From NCBI GenBank assembly GCA_008704415.1, contig VXIS01000175.1, forward strand, positions 33,497-97,496: DNA of 64,000 nt. Direction: 5' to 3'. The position numbers and the translations under genes are program-made. Positions 46,521 through 58,985 of this stretch are shown piece by piece. How positions within the stretch are numbered: the stretch's first letter is position 1; every line of letters begins with the position of its first letter. Below the pieces are notes generated by a model. The model was given only the letters and a program-made list of their open reading frames with translations, had not been told where the DNA came from and ran no database searches. This stretch comes from Sphaerosporella brunnea (lineage: Eukaryota > Ascomycota > Pezizomycetes > Pezizales > Pyronemataceae).

Positions 46521-48350
46521 TTAAAACGTCATGCTGTGTTGTCGCCTCGCCTGCTTCGGCGTGGTCTCCCAGCTGCGTTGGTTGCCCCGGAACCCAGGCT
46601 CGGCCTCGCTCTGTCGTCGCTGCTTTCTGGCCTCCCGCTCCTGGCGCTCTGCTGCCTCCTTTGCCCGCTCAGCACGTGCCATGTCGGCTCCGATCTTCAT
46701 TCCCATCTGCTTGCCGAGCTCCAGGCCCTTGGCGATGCCGCCCGCATGCGCATCGAGCAACGTCTCCTGGGGCTTGATGCCATACTCGAGCTCGTCGTGG
46801 CAGGGCGTGCAGACGACCATCCCGCACTGGTTGAGCAAGGCACACTGCCAGGCCTCCTTGAGGCGGGGTCGGTCGCACCGCTCGCACGAGATCCAGGGAA
46901 CGAACGGTATCTTTGGGTATCCTGCGGATCGCAGCGGGCCAACCTTGGGGAAGACGTGGCCGTGGATCAAACAGTGGTGCTGGTATCTCTCGTTTTCGCG
47001 GGGATTGTGTCTCTGCGTGGCAATGATCTCTTCGGGAAGTGGAACCTCTACATCGGGGTCTTCCGAATGAAGGTCGAGGGGTGCCGTCAAGGAAACGCCA
47101 AAGTTGCCATCGTCGCTCTCGTTGTCGCTTTCACCTGAGAGGTAGCCTTCGTCGGAGCGGGCCATGGAGTGCGGGAGAGGGGGGAATAAGTGTTGGTGAG
47201 ATGTGGGGGGCGGTGGTGTGGGCATCAAAGAAACGCCGCCTTGAAGGGACGAGTGCGAAGAGGTGGACTCGACAGGAGTGACCTCGATCGTGATCATCTC
47301 CTTGAGCGGAATTATATCCTTGAGCATTGGGGCCTGAGCCGGGGTTGGCGCCTTGGGAGGCTCCACGATTTCGGGAATTTTGACAGCAGGGGAGGTAGAC
47401 TCTTTCTGCTTCTTTGACCGTGGTCGGGGCTCGTCTGGTATCAACTCATCGGGCAGGGGTGCGGGAGGAATGGACTTCTTGATGACATCGACGGCGAACA
47501 AGATCTTCTTGGCCTTCAAGAAGCGACCACGGGCACTCATCTTTGGCGCCGGCTTTTCCATCGAACCTCTTGAGCCGGGCCGAGAGGAGTGCTCAATGAT
47601 CTCCTCAGGCGATGGTGGCTCGGCAGTGTCAACCTTAGTCTCCTCCGCCGGAGCCACATTTATCGGAATGGAAACATTCTTCGACTCTTCGTCGATCACC
47701 TCCGCTGGAGTCGCCGCTGTAGCGGCCGGATCCAGCGTCGGATCGGCTAGATGCTTCGCAATGTCGTCCACCATGACCTCGTCATCCTTGGTCTCCAAGT
47801 ACAGCGGTTGCCGGTCAATTTCAATCGATCGTCGTCGCGACGACTCGAGCTCGGCTTCAGGGATGTCGGCGGCAAGGGGTTCTTCGGTAAATAGTTCCGT
47901 CGATGGGTGCTGTGGGTGCTGTGAGTGCTGTGTCACATCATCCTCATCCTCTTCGGCCTCCTCCAGGATCGCGGTGCGCGGCACCGAAAAATAGTCCTGC
48001 GTTGCGTGTCCCTTCAGCACCGGGCCGCGGTACACGTAGCCATCCTTCATCTCCACATCCTCCGCGTACTCCTCCTCCCCGTCGGTCACGTCGGACTCCG
48101 AGTCGAAATCGCCGAATTCGATCTCAATCGACAGGGTGGGTGACCATGCGGGTTTCCGAGGGAGAGCACGCCAAGATGTGGTGCGTTCGGGTGCATACAG
48201 TTGCCGTTGTCGTTGCTCCTCGAGCGCTTTCGCAAGGTCGAACGGTTGGTATTTGCCCTTTTCGCGCCATTCGGATATGCTCCTCGTTTCCCTGCGTAGT
48301 GTTTTTCGGATGTTTGCAGCGGGGGAGTAACTGCGACAGAGACCTTCCAT
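46521..48350 (-). CDS. Large hypothetical protein with a C-terminal cysteine/histidine module
   Basis: 609 aa, apparently intronless, from ATG 48350 (MEGLCRSYSPAANIRKTLRR). The frame extends further upstream but without an ATG and with low-quality content. Most of the protein is disordered: acidic blocks (EAEEDEDDV), Pro/Glu-rich linkers (EPPSPEEIIEHSSRPGSRGS) and Ser/Pro tracts. The ordered part is at about residues 458-524: HHCLIHGHVFPKVG, SCERCDRPRLKEAWQCALLN and QCGMVVCTPCHDELEYG. The pairs of Cys and His suggest a zinc-stabilised fold. The last ~60 residues form a charged helix (ARAERAKEAAERQEREARKQ). The family is not recognised; it looks like a fungal-specific regulatory or scaffold protein. 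Confidence 0.72.
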   Translation of the reverse strand: MEGLCRSYSPAANIRKTLRRETRSISEWREKGKYQPFDLAKALEEQRQRQLYAPERTTSWRALPRKPAWSPTLSIEIEFGDFDSESDVTDGEEEYAEDVEMKDGYVYRGPVLKGHATQDYFSVPRTAILEEAEEDEDDVTQHSQHPQHPSTELFTEEPLAADIPEAELESSRRRSIEIDRQPLYLETKDDEVMVDDIAKHLADPTLDPAATAATPAEVIDEESKNVSIPINVAPAEETKVDTAEPPSPEEIIEHSSRPGSRGSMEKPAPKMSARGRFLKAKKILFAVDVIKKSIPPAPLPDELIPDEPRPRSKKQKESTSPAVKIPEIVEPPKAPTPAQAPMLKDIIPLKEMITIEVTPVESTSSHSSLQGGVSLMPTPPPPTSHQHLFPPLPHSMARSDEGYLSGESDNESDDGNFGVSLTAPLDLHSEDPDVEVPLPEEIIATQRHNPRENERYQHHCLIHGHVFPKVGPLRSAGYPKIPFVPWISCERCDRPRLKEAWQCALLNQCGMVVCTPCHDELEYGIKPQETLLDAHAGGIAKGLELGKQMGMKIGADMARAERAKEAAERQEREARKQRRQSEAEPGFRGNQRSWETTPKQARRQHSMTF

Positions 48351-50945
48351 TGCGCAACAGATTGGAGCGAATGTTGGCGGGATGAGAGAAGTGGGATCCA
48401 GGGTGTGCAGTTGTGATGGGAGAAAAAGATCTCCGCGTGCAACTGGGGGGTGTGAAGGAGTTATAATAGTTGAAGGCGACACTTTGCCTTGTTTTTTTTT
48501 TTTAATTTTTTTTAATTTTTTTTATTTTTATTTGGGGGAGGGGGTGTTTGCGTTTTCGGGTAGGGTGGTACGAATGAGGATTAAGTCGGCTGGGATTGGG
48601 GTTAGTGTCAAGGTTGTGGATGGTGTGGGGGGTAGCTTGCTGTACGTTTTACTGTGGAAACTATCTATGATCGATGATGATGATGATGATTGATTGATTG
48701 ATTGATGATTATTGATGATGAGGGTGGATCAGAAGGCCAATGCACGCAATATAAGTGCGATAATGCGATAATGACAGAAGCAAGTGCCGTCTGTTGTCCA
48801 AGGTGGTGGTGGTGCTGGTGCTGGTGCTGCGTCTGCTGCTGCTCCTGCTGCGGGGAACAAGCGTGATGCTCGGCTTTATGTAGCGAGCATGTAACCGGGC
48901 GTTGCTGAGTGGTGGGTGGTGACTTTCTAGTGCGGGTGCTAAGTATACTTTGGCGGGTATCCAAACGGTTTCGAAGCGAGCATTCGAATTCGAAGTGGTG
49001 GACGTTGGTGCAGAGATGATGATGATGATTGAACAGCGGAAGCGGAAAGCAAGAAAAACAGAGGCAGAAGAAGGCCGTTCGCAGCGTGCGGCCGTGAAGG
49101 AGATGTTATAGCATGGCTTCGCTGGGGGATGGATGTGTATGGGCCCTTTCCCTTAGCCATGCGTGATGGGGCAGCAGTAGCATCGCATCGTATGTGCCTA
49201 GCAGGTAGCATCCGCACCACGCATCCGGATGGCGTTGACGTTGTTGTTGTTGTTGTCTCGTCGACTTAGAACGACTTAGAACGAACGAATGCATCGTCAT
49301 CTGTGGTGACAGGTAATCGGGAGAGCAGCAAGAACAACATATCTGTGCTGGACACGCGCAACACTCTCCGTGCATGGCCACCCTGTAGTGTCCAATCGAT
49401 TGAGGGGATGCAAACTGAGTGATCCTCCCGCCAACAAGAACAACCGAGAACAATCCGAGCGCCCGCCCCGCGAAATGGCAACAACGTGACAAGCCCCTCC
49501 AAAACACAAAACAACAGCATCACATCGCCGTCGTCATCAGCATCATCATCATCATCACCCCAGAAACTCATCATCGAGCAGCAGAGTAAGTACCGTACCC
49601 CCTGCGGCCAGACCCAGGACTGCAACTTCGATGCGTTGTCCCAGGAGGCGTCTCTCAGGGGACTGGTTTTGAATATAGTTATCTACTCGAGATCCTCGAG
49701 TCAGTGCAAAGCCACAACATGCTAACCGGCACATCCAAAGCGCCTGCCTGCCGGGTACCGCAGTGGGAAGTCAACCCACGCTGATCTAAGCCAGGAGAGG
49801 GAAGCGCAGGCAAGCGTGGGCAACAGGTCGAAGCTCAACCTAACCAGAATCAGCCGTACGCAGCGTCGGTATCGTGGCACCCTCTCGCAGCAAAAAAAAA
49901 AAAAAGAAAATACCAATACACCGCGACCACGTCAACGTGCACCGGGGAGTCGGCCACCACTCAACCGCGCAACAAAAATTCTTCACCCACACACGTACAC
50001 GCGCGATGATCAATTTTCAATCACTCGTTCGCTCGCCTCGACCCGTTTCCATATCTGAGAGAGCCAGCGTTGGCTCGCTCGCCACGAAACACATGGAGAG
50101 GTGGCGCAAGCAACGCTGTCTGTCGCTCACTGGTTCCACGAAACGACCTTACTCCTCTCCGATGCCGAAATAGCCTCAGTGAAACAAAGAAATCCAAAAC
50201 AAAAAACAAAAAAAGATCGACGCTATGCAACGGCTTTGTCTCGGTGGATCCGTCCGTCCGATCTGGTGGATCTGCACAACCCGGCTAGGGCAAGCCCCAA
50301 GCCCAAAGCCCAAAACCCAACACAACTGCTCAAGCCCTCGCCCTCGCCCTGCTGCGCCTTATTCTCGGTCCGGATCCACAAATAGATATTTCAAGTTTCC
50401 GAGACCCGTATGGATCGTGAAGCCGACGTTGGGGTTTTTATCCCGCTCTTCGCGCTGGTCAGTAAATAGTACCCATAGCTATAAGTATTCTATGTACAAA
50501 AACAGTATTCTATGTACAAAAACAGCAAGTGTCCAGTACCGACTGGCCCAAGACTTTAATCCCGAAACCAAAAACTCCAAAGCAGAACAGGCAGGCACTC
50601 GCCTCGCCTCTCGAGGTTATAATTACAATTAATAACAGAAGAAAAAGCGGAAGAAACTCTCGATCATCTAACTATTAAGTACTCAAGTAAGTAAGAACTT
50701 AGCGCATCAGACTCCAAAAGCCAAGAGTAAAACAATTCTCTCATGCCATGTGGCATGCGCATAGCCCACCCACAGTAACGCATCATTCCACTCACTCGGC
50801 ACTCTGATCGCAGCACGTTTTCATCTCCCATTACATTTCTACCGTAGCTCGTGAAATGAATCCCGAACGCAAGATACACAGAAAAATGAGGAAAATAATG
50901 ATAACAGAACAGAAACCGTAAACAAAACCCCCAAAACAAAGAAAA

Positions 50946-50978
<33 letters not shown>

Positions 50979-51077
50979 AACCCACCACACCCAGACATTT
51001 GTAAAGAAAAACGTATCAATAGGTACACATGCCTTCTAAATTAACCGTCTATCCTAATGCCCAACCGCGCGCAACAT
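48351..51077. other. Intergenic region with simple repeats
   Basis: Upstream region of the hypothetical gene and the FAS2 3' UTR. Seen: T-rich block 48490-48530, (GAT)n and (TTGA)n at 48672-48720, (GTT)n near 49240, a 20-bp tandem duplication at 50484-50523 and a 33-nt A-rich run at about 50947-50976. No gene or RNA supported. Confidence 0.5.
50484..50523. repeat. Tandem duplication, 20 bp x 2
   Basis: AGTATTCTATGTACAAAAAC occurs twice back to back without mismatch. Confidence 0.9.
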
Positions 51078-54000
51078 CTAAGCGGAGGAGCTTAGCGTCG
51101 CAATAGCGACAGCGATAGCCTGCGAATCACTGTGGGAGATTGACACCTGCACGCTCACGACACCCGCCTCATCGGCTGCCGTCTGCGCCGCACCATGGAG
51201 CTGTTTCATGTCAGCGTCGTGTCAACTAGATTGGTGAGAGGAGAGTACCTTAACAACCGGCGCTCCCTTCTCATCGGTCAAAATCTCAATGTCTTTCAAC
51301 GGAGCACCCGCGCCCTGTCCGGCGACACCCAAGCTCTTGAACACACTCTCCTTGGCACTCCATCTTCCGGCAAAGCTGCTCTGAGGGCTAGCCGCCTTGT
51401 TACAGTACGCAATCTCGGCCTCGGTGAAGTTGCGCTCGATAAAGTTCTCGTTCTCAATGTTAATGCTGGAAATATGCTCCGCGTCAACGCCGACCCGGGT
51501 GTTGGAGCCCTGCGCCGAGTGCTTGGCAAGGTGCTCGACAAGCTTGCGCGTGTTCTCAAGCTGGGGATCAGCCTTGCGGGTGAGCTGGGCGGGGTAGGTG
51601 TACGAGCCAGCCTTCTTGTTGGCCTCAACACGGGCAAGAGGGTCCAAGAACACCTGCGACTCCTGGTCGGGAGTATAGGGAGCGTGCGACTTGGCCTGGA
51701 AAAGGTTGTTCTCGACCAGAGAGGTGTGGTAGTACCTGTAGGCCTTCTTGTAACGCGCCTCAACCCTGGCCTTGTAGCTGTTGTAGGTGGCCTCGTCAAG
51801 GGTGGCGAAGAGGTAATTAGGGTGCACACCGATAGCCTGGGCTCCCTTCTGTCCGAAACCGAACGAGGTGACGGAGAAGGCCTTGATGCCGTCCGTCTGG
51901 ATCGACCGGCTGGGGTACAGGATGTACTGGAACTGCTCCAAGTTGGAGTCGACGTTGTCGGCATTGCGGTTACCGGGAACAAGTCCGCTGTTCAAACATT
52001 GAAGACCTCCGTTCATCATCCAAGCACCAGCGGCACCCTTGGGGTGTCCGGTCAAGAACTTCTGGAAGACACCAAGGACAAGGTTACCCTTCTTGCGGCC
52101 CAGGTGACCCAACATCTTGTTGATGGCATCAGACTCGTTCTTGTCGTTGGCCTTGGTACTCGTTCCGTGGAAGGAAGCGACACCCAGGTCGTCGATGGTA
52201 AGACCCCAGGTGGCAAGCGCACCTCGGAGAGGAGCGATTTTAGGGTCACGCTTCCAGAAGTCGTTGCCCCAGGTGGAAAGGGCCTCCTTCTCCTGGCGCT
52301 GGGCCTCCTTCTCAACATGCTGCGCGCGCTCATGCAGGTACTCGCTCTCGTCGAAGTCCGCACCCTGAGCCTTCATCGCGGCGACTTCTTCGTTCAGGTA
52401 CAGAAGTTCAGTCTCGGTCCACTGCTTGATCTGAGCCTTCCGCATGTCGAGCTGCCTCTTGCGGTAGCTGATGTCCAGAAGAGGGCTGGGGAACTTGCCA
52501 CTGGCCTCGCGGGCAGTGGTCAAGATACCCTGACCAGGAGCGGGAATGCTTCGGCCGATCTTGTCGGTGGCAGTGGCGGTCATGGCGACAATACCGTAGA
52601 TGGGAACACCCATGTCCAAGGCAAGCCTGGCACTCATGATGAGCTGGACACCGCATCCTTGGGACTCCATGAAACCGTTACGGGTGGTGGTGGTCGGGCG
52701 GGACATCTCCGAAGGCGTTCTGCCGTGGGCAAACTCGTCATCGGCGTTGCTGGTAGCCTTCATATTGGCGAACTCGTAAGAGCCCTCCTCTTGGAAGTCG
52801 TCAAAACCACCGACGAAGCAGACCTTGGCCTTGCCCTCGACGATAGTCTCGTAACCGATATCTAAGGACTCGACGGACGTAGCACAAGCACCGACGGGAG
52901 TCTTGATAGGACCAGTCGAAGATAAGAGCAACATGTTGACCCAAGCGGCCATCGTGTTGATGAAAGACTCCTGAAGAATGTCCTTTTGGATAGGCTTGTC
53001 CATATAACGGCCCTTGTACATTCCCCGAAGAGCGCTGGTACCACCGACACCGGAACCGACGCAGTTTCCGACCTCCGAGATATGGACGTACTTGTAGAAC
53101 TCGTAAGGATCCGTGATACCGGCAGAGATCATAGATTCTGCGATAGTGACGAGGACGTAGAGGGTGACGGGGTCCACCTGGGAGATGATGTCCTCCGGCA
53201 CGCCGTAGCGGCGAGCATCCCATCCGGTCGGGACCTGACCAGCTACAAGGCGGTCGAACCTGAGAGCCTTGGGCACAAGCAGGGTGGCACCCCTCTTCAG
53301 GCGCACGGAGTACTCACCAGACTCCAACTCAAAGATCTCGGCCTTGTCGTCGTGGCGTCTCTTGAACTCCTCCGCGGTTTCCTTGCTGGCCTCAAAGGGG
53401 TCCATGTCCTCATCGATGACAATCTCGTGCAGCAACTCCTTCTTGGTCGGGTCGTAGCCACCGAACAGCTCGCTCTCGATGAGACGGATACCGGAGTGCT
53501 CAAGGATGTACTTCTCGTACTTAGGCTTGACGTCCTTGTCGTCAACAGGCTCTCCGGTCTTAGCGTCAACCCAACCAGAGTACTGCTTGCCCTTGATGGG
53601 TCCCTTAAAGTGCTTGATGAGACCCATAATCCAGGCCATCTCGATGCATCCTTCAAGAGAGAACTTGCCGTAGGCCTCCATCTCCCATCGGGTACGAGAG
53701 TTACCCCAGGGACCGACTTCAGCAAAACCGGTGACGACGACAACCTTCTCGAGGTCAACCATGCCCTTGCGGGTGGCGGCCAGCGACTCGATCTCGGCCT
53801 TGTAGTCGGGAAGCTTGGGGAATTCGAACTTCATGTTTGCACGAGGCTGGATGGTGACCTTCTGGTAGAGCTTCTCGTTCTCGTCACCGTTCACGATCTT
53901 GTGCTCGATTGCAGTCTCAGTGGTGACAGCCTTGCGGACTTCGGAAGTCTCCGTCAGGTTCTGGCGGAGCTTGTTGGAGAGCTCATTGAGGTTGGGGATG

Positions 54001-56912
54001 TACTGCAACGCGCCGTTGAGATCGGCAAAGACCGGCTCGTTCTGGCACAAGTTGACGACAGCAGGGGCCATCAGACCGAGAAGGTTGAAGGCCATTTCCT
54101 GCTGAGAAAAGGTACGGACGCCAAATTTCTCGATACCTTCGGCAATGTAATTATTAGGGCTCATCAGACCAGTTCCACGAGTCCATCCGATGATAGCACC
54201 GCAGATGGTGAGGTAGTTTCCCCACGACTCCGAGTACCATCGGTTGAAGAGCGTCTCCAATGCCAACTTGGACTCCGAGTAGAGACCGTCGTTACCGAAG
54301 GTACCGTGGTTGGGCGACATGGGAAGGATGACCTGAGCGGGACGAGTCTCGATTCCACGAGAGGCCTTGTTGGTCTTGACCATACCCAGAAGACGGAGGA
54401 GGTTGGTCAACATGATGCGGTGAGCGAGCTCGGATTTGGAGTCGATGCTGTCGATCTCACGTCCGTTCTCGGCGATGGCGGCGAAGGGAATCACGAAGTC
54501 AAGGTCCCAGCCCAATCCGTTCTTGATGTCGTAAACGTAGTTGACGAGGGCCTCAACGTCCTGCTTGCTGCCCTGGTTGAAGGGCACCACGACGATCTGC
54601 GAGCCACGGGAACCGTAACGGGTGTACATGGACTGGTAATACTCGGTGACCTCGCGCGAGAATCTGGAGGTAGTGACGATGACCTTGGCGCCACCACTGA
54701 TCAGGCCTTGCAGGACCGCAGCACCGATTGATCCGGCACCGGCACCGGTCATCAGAACGTTCTTGCCCTCGAAGGTGAGACCATCCTATTGAAAAAAAAA
54801 AAAAAAAGTAAGTAATGCACAATTTGCGAATCCGAGTGATGATCCATGCATACCTGAGCAGCGTTCTCCAAGCACTCGAGATACAAACCAGTGAGCTTCT
54901 TGGAGTACTCCCAGCCGTGCTCCTCCTTGCGTCTAAGGTGCAAGAAAGGAATGCACTCGGTGCGTCCCTCGCCGCCGCTCTTCTTTCCAACGCCACGCTT
55001 GCCCTTGGATCCCTTCCCCTGCATGATCTGGGCCTCGCTCATCGCGAGACTGCGGATGACGTCTGCATACAGAGTCTTGATCTCCAATTGGGCGGCCTTG
55101 GACATTCTCTGCTGCTGGCGGATAATCTTGTAGATTTTGGTCAAGTGGCTCTGAACTTTAGTGCGGTTACCGTACTCGCTCATCTTTCCACCAGCCGCCA
55201 TCTCCTTGACGTAGTGCTCGAGTTTGCGCACAGCTGGGCGCGGTACCTCAGCGTAACTCAAGTTGCCCTTAGCATCGATGGTGGTCTGGGGACCAGTCGG
55301 GTACGCGACATCCTTGTAGACGGGAGAAACGTATAACGCCTCCTTGCAGTTCTCGATGAGCTGAGCACCCAGCTCCTTGGCAAGCTGGTAGGTATCACCA
55401 CGTTCTGTCGGACAGTTGTCGATGTGGTATTGCATGAACTCGAGCAGGACGGGGTTTGAGCGGTTCATGATGGCAATGCACCGAGAGACAATCTCACGGT
55501 CCACAAGCTTCAGGCGTCCAAAAATAATGTCGTAGAACATCGACAGCGCATCCTGTCGCACCCAGTTCCAGTGCGAGTCGTAGATACGCGCCTTGAGGGG
55601 AGTAAACGTAGGCTCGATACCGGAGGCGTAGAACTCGCCGTGCTCCACATTCCACAGGTCGAGCTGTGTCTGCAAAACCTTGTTTGTCTCCTCGGATCCG
55701 GCGAATTGCTTGTCTCCTTTTCGGAGGTCCATCTTGAGGTATCTGGCCAAGAGCTCGAGCTGCTGCTTGAACAGCGCCTTCTGGTCCTTGGTCAGGGCGT
55801 CCAGCGCAGCTGGGTCCATCATCATGCCACCGCTGCCGCCGGCACCACCGGAACCACCAGCTGCCGGGGCAGACAGAGAGATGCCCGCGGTGGCAGCGTA
55901 TTTGTTGGCAACATCGTCCAGAAAAGCCTTGGCGTCCGGCTCACCTCCCAATCGCGCGGGAGGCTCCATCGTGATGGCGAGCAACAGCACTCCATCCTGT
56001 CTGCCAGACGGCAGTCCCCACCGGTCGGAGAGATACTTGCGCACCGCCGTGATGTTGAAACCTCCGGGCATTTTACTGGAAACCAATCGAGCAATAAGGG
56101 AGCTCGACTGCTTGCCCAGCTGTCCGTTGAATGTGGACTGGAACGCGCCCCCCAGTTCGTCTAGAGGCACATCTTCGGGCTTCTCGGGAGTCGCGCCGAA
56201 TTCCTTCTGCAGATCTGGAACCGGGTGTTCAGTGAGTGGGGTACGGCAGGGTTAGGGTTAGCACTCTCACCTCCGAGGATCTCGTTTTGCAGCGTACTCT
56301 TGCCGTTCACAAGGTCCTTGATGGCCTTGGACAGCGGAATCTCGCCGAACGGCTTCTTCAACTTTTGGGCGATGATTGCTCGTACAATGTCCGTCGCCTG
56401 CACGGGGGCATCATCCAATTGCGCGACCGGACCGGCGCTGGGTGCAGGTGCCGCCATGGCGACGGGTGCAGCAGCGGCGGCGGCTGGTGCTGTCGATGAT
56501 GCCGGTGCCGACGAAGTCGCAGCGGGTGCCGCCTCCTCCTCCACCGGCTCAACATCGTAGTAAATCTCCTTCGCATCCTTGTTGTAGCAAAGGATCTGGC
56601 GCTGCAGGGACTGGGCAGCGTCGTATGCTTCGTACTTGGAGGCCAGGGTCCGCCGTGCCATTCCACCAAGAGTATCTGAGGGACCGATCTCGACAATGCG
56701 TTCGGCGGCGTGCTCGGCGAGGATCACATCTTGGGTCTCAATCCTGCGTGAATGGTTCAATGTCAGCTCAACATATCTTCGGGGAAAGCTCTGGAAGGGC
56801 AGAGTGCAGCTGCCGGCGTTCAAGCTTACCATCTTACGGGACTGGCAAACTGGTAGGCAAGCAGCTCTACGAGAAGAGTGTAGGCCAATTCCTGCTCCTG
56901 CTCTGGTCTCAT
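51078..56912 (-). CDS. FAS2: Fatty acid synthase subunit alpha
   Basis: 1858 aa in five exons: 56912-56830, 56743-56271, 56214-54854, 54785-51249 and 51200-51078 (introns 86, 56, 68 and 48 bp, all canonical and in frame). Alpha subunit of the cytosolic alpha6-beta6 fungal FAS, which makes C16/C18 acyl-CoA from acetyl-CoA, malonyl-CoA and NADPH. Order: N-terminal part of the malonyl/palmitoyl transferase ([37 protein letters not shown]), an Ala/Pro linker, the acyl carrier domain with phosphopantetheine Ser177 in [14 protein letters not shown], a structural helical region, ketoreductase starting at about residue 650 ([17 protein letters not shown]), ketosynthase with Cys1273 in [16 protein letters not shown] plus [14 protein letters not shown] and [13 protein letters not shown], and the C-terminal phosphopantetheinyl transferase ([20 protein letters not shown], ending LSSSA). 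All parts are intact. It diverges from FAS1 across a shared 2.07-kb upstream region. Intron 2 contains GGGTTAGGGTTAG. Confidence 0.97.
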
Positions 56913-58985
56913 GATGGGTCGTGTCTAGATAATTTTGGTTGCTGGATGAAGATGGGGTATATGTCTATATATCTTCGCTCGCTGAAATGGGGGGAATTCG
57001 CACACGACGTAACGAAGGGAATTGAACGGCGGGTCGAATTACAATTGATACAAAAGATGCCGTATGAGATGGAGAGGAGCTCGCCGAAACGAGCTAATCG
57101 TGCGGAGGATTGATGGAATTCAGTTGAGAGGGCCGACTTGAGGGAGAGGTGTGAGCGAGGAGGGGAAGGAGGGGGGGGGGGGGGCTGTTTGGACCTTTCC
57201 GTATTTTTTTTAATTTTTTAATTTTTTTTTGGTGGAGGAGGAGGAGGAGGAGGGAATTGTATGAATGGTGGGCAGATCCAGCTAGCTGGCGATTGGCTGG
57301 AAGGCTGGAGAGGGGGGTGGGGAGGAGGAGTAGGTTGTTGTTCGCTGTGGATGGTGGGCGGGGGGTGGTTCTCTCGGCGCGCGCTAGGGGTAGGGTCTGG
57401 TCTGTCTTGTCTGGCAAGGTTGCAGAGAAAATTTGGGTTACTGGAGACCACGTTGGGCAGGGATGGCAACAAAAAATGTTGGGACGACAAAAACACAGCT
57501 TTGCTCGCCTGAGGCAGAAACCGCCAGGAACAAGGGCAGACAAGCCGGGGGACAGGGCACTGAGGGCAGTGTTGCCAATTGCACACGGTGGTACGACTTT
57601 AGTCTTCAGATGCGATGCTATGTAACCGACTAGGTGAGCAAGGAGCTACTTGCACTCTACTCTACTACTGCTCGGGCGGATGGAAGCTGTCTGCTGAGAT
57701 CTAGAGCACCTACGTGTACGGGTATACCTCAGGAGGGATACTTTGCATGTAGACTTCGCGACAATGTATCTGCTCTAACTGTTGCGAGCGAGCAAGCAAG
57801 CAAGCACGCAAGCAAGCAAGAGCGAAACAAACCAGCTAGGAGGGGGGGGGGGGGGCGTTTGGTGGACGTGAACGTTGAGCCGTTGAGAGAGCAGCTTTCT
57901 GCGCCGTTATCGCGCTTGTTCGGCACCGTCGCCTCCTCGTTCCCAACAGTGAGTGCCGGTGCGACCACAACACGTCTGCGTCGCCTCTCGGGCCGATAGT
58001 GCTCCCGGAGTTTTAGTTGTGCAATGTCTCGGTGCCGAGAAGCTGGTGGGTGGTCGTGCGTCAGCAGCTGCACGTTGCAGTTGACGTTGGTGAGAGGTAA
58101 CTACCTGCCGGTGCTGTTTTGAGGACATGCTGGAGAAGCTGCCGTCCAGCGTTATGTAACGATGGTACCTGCTCTTCCCCGGACATAGAGTACATGACGT
58201 TTGATTACTATCTGGGGCCCGGGGGGTAGAGTTGTACATGTTTGGTTGACTCTGATTCATCTTCCCTCCCCGTTGTTGGGGGCTCTTTATCGCGTGGATG
58301 GGGTGCACAAAATGGGGCATTCTTGGCGTGTGGGTTGAGTGGCATCCCGCTGGGTGGCCCTCAACAAGTCTCTCTCTTTGCCGGAGTGACGCCCACCACA
58401 CAACCACACCCTCACCAAGCAAAAAAAGGGATGGAAGGTTGGATCCCTAAGAAGGAAAAAAAAAAAAAAAAAAAAAGCGAGCGAGAGTGGTCCCTTCCCG
58501 TAACGGAATGCTTAGTCCACAATAGAACTAGAACTGTGCTGTGCTGTGCTCTGCTCCTCCTCCGACTCTCCTCCTCCTCCTCCTCCTCCCCTGCCCCACC
58601 AACTGCCCCCCCCCCCCCCGCCTCCCCTCCGCTCGCTTCCAGCAATTCCCTCTTCACCCACACACCTTTTCCCCATTACCATTGCCATCATCCTCCTCCT
58701 CCTCCCCCCCCCCCCCCCCACCCTCAATCCTCCACCTCGCTGCGCCCTCTCCCCCCAATCACTTCCGCCAATACCCCTCCTCTCAATTGCTTGCCTCGCG
58801 AAACTAGTCCGGGCTGCTGTGGATATTGCTTATAATCTTCCTCTCTCGTGTGTGTTTTGCATTTCTTCCAATTCTTGGTTTTAGACAGCTACAGTGAGTT
58901 CATTCCAAATTGCCATTGACTTCCCCATCTCGAGCTTATTCTCTGACTGTTGCTTTCTTCCAGAGCTCATACAATTAGAAAAGCA
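56913..58985. promoter_or_regulatory. Bidirectional FAS2/FAS1 promoter region
   Basis: 2,073 bp between the two start codons of the divergent pair, which must hold both promoters. On the FAS1 side there is a long C/T-rich stretch (58545-58800, with CTC repeats and two C runs) followed by a probable 70-bp 5' UTR intron at 58894-58963 (GTGAGT, branch CTGAC, acceptor TTCCAG), so the FAS1 mRNA would splice 22 bases before its ATG. On the FAS2 side are short A/T runs (57200-57230) and a G run (57169-57183). Specific transcription-factor sites are not claimed. Co-regulation of the two subunits is inferred from this layout. Confidence 0.7.

Noticed and set aside
51195..52865. 556-codon open frame on the plus strand
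   Set aside because: It lies antisense to FAS2 exon 4, whose plus-strand complement stays open because of GC-rich codon bias. Val/Leu/Gly-rich and without any domain.
52986..54731. 581-codon open frame on the plus strand
   Set aside because: Same reason: complement of the FAS2 ketoreductase and ketosynthase region.
56249..56262. Chromosome end because of TTAGGG units
   Set aside because: Only about two units inside a spliced intron of FAS2 with coding sequence on both sides.
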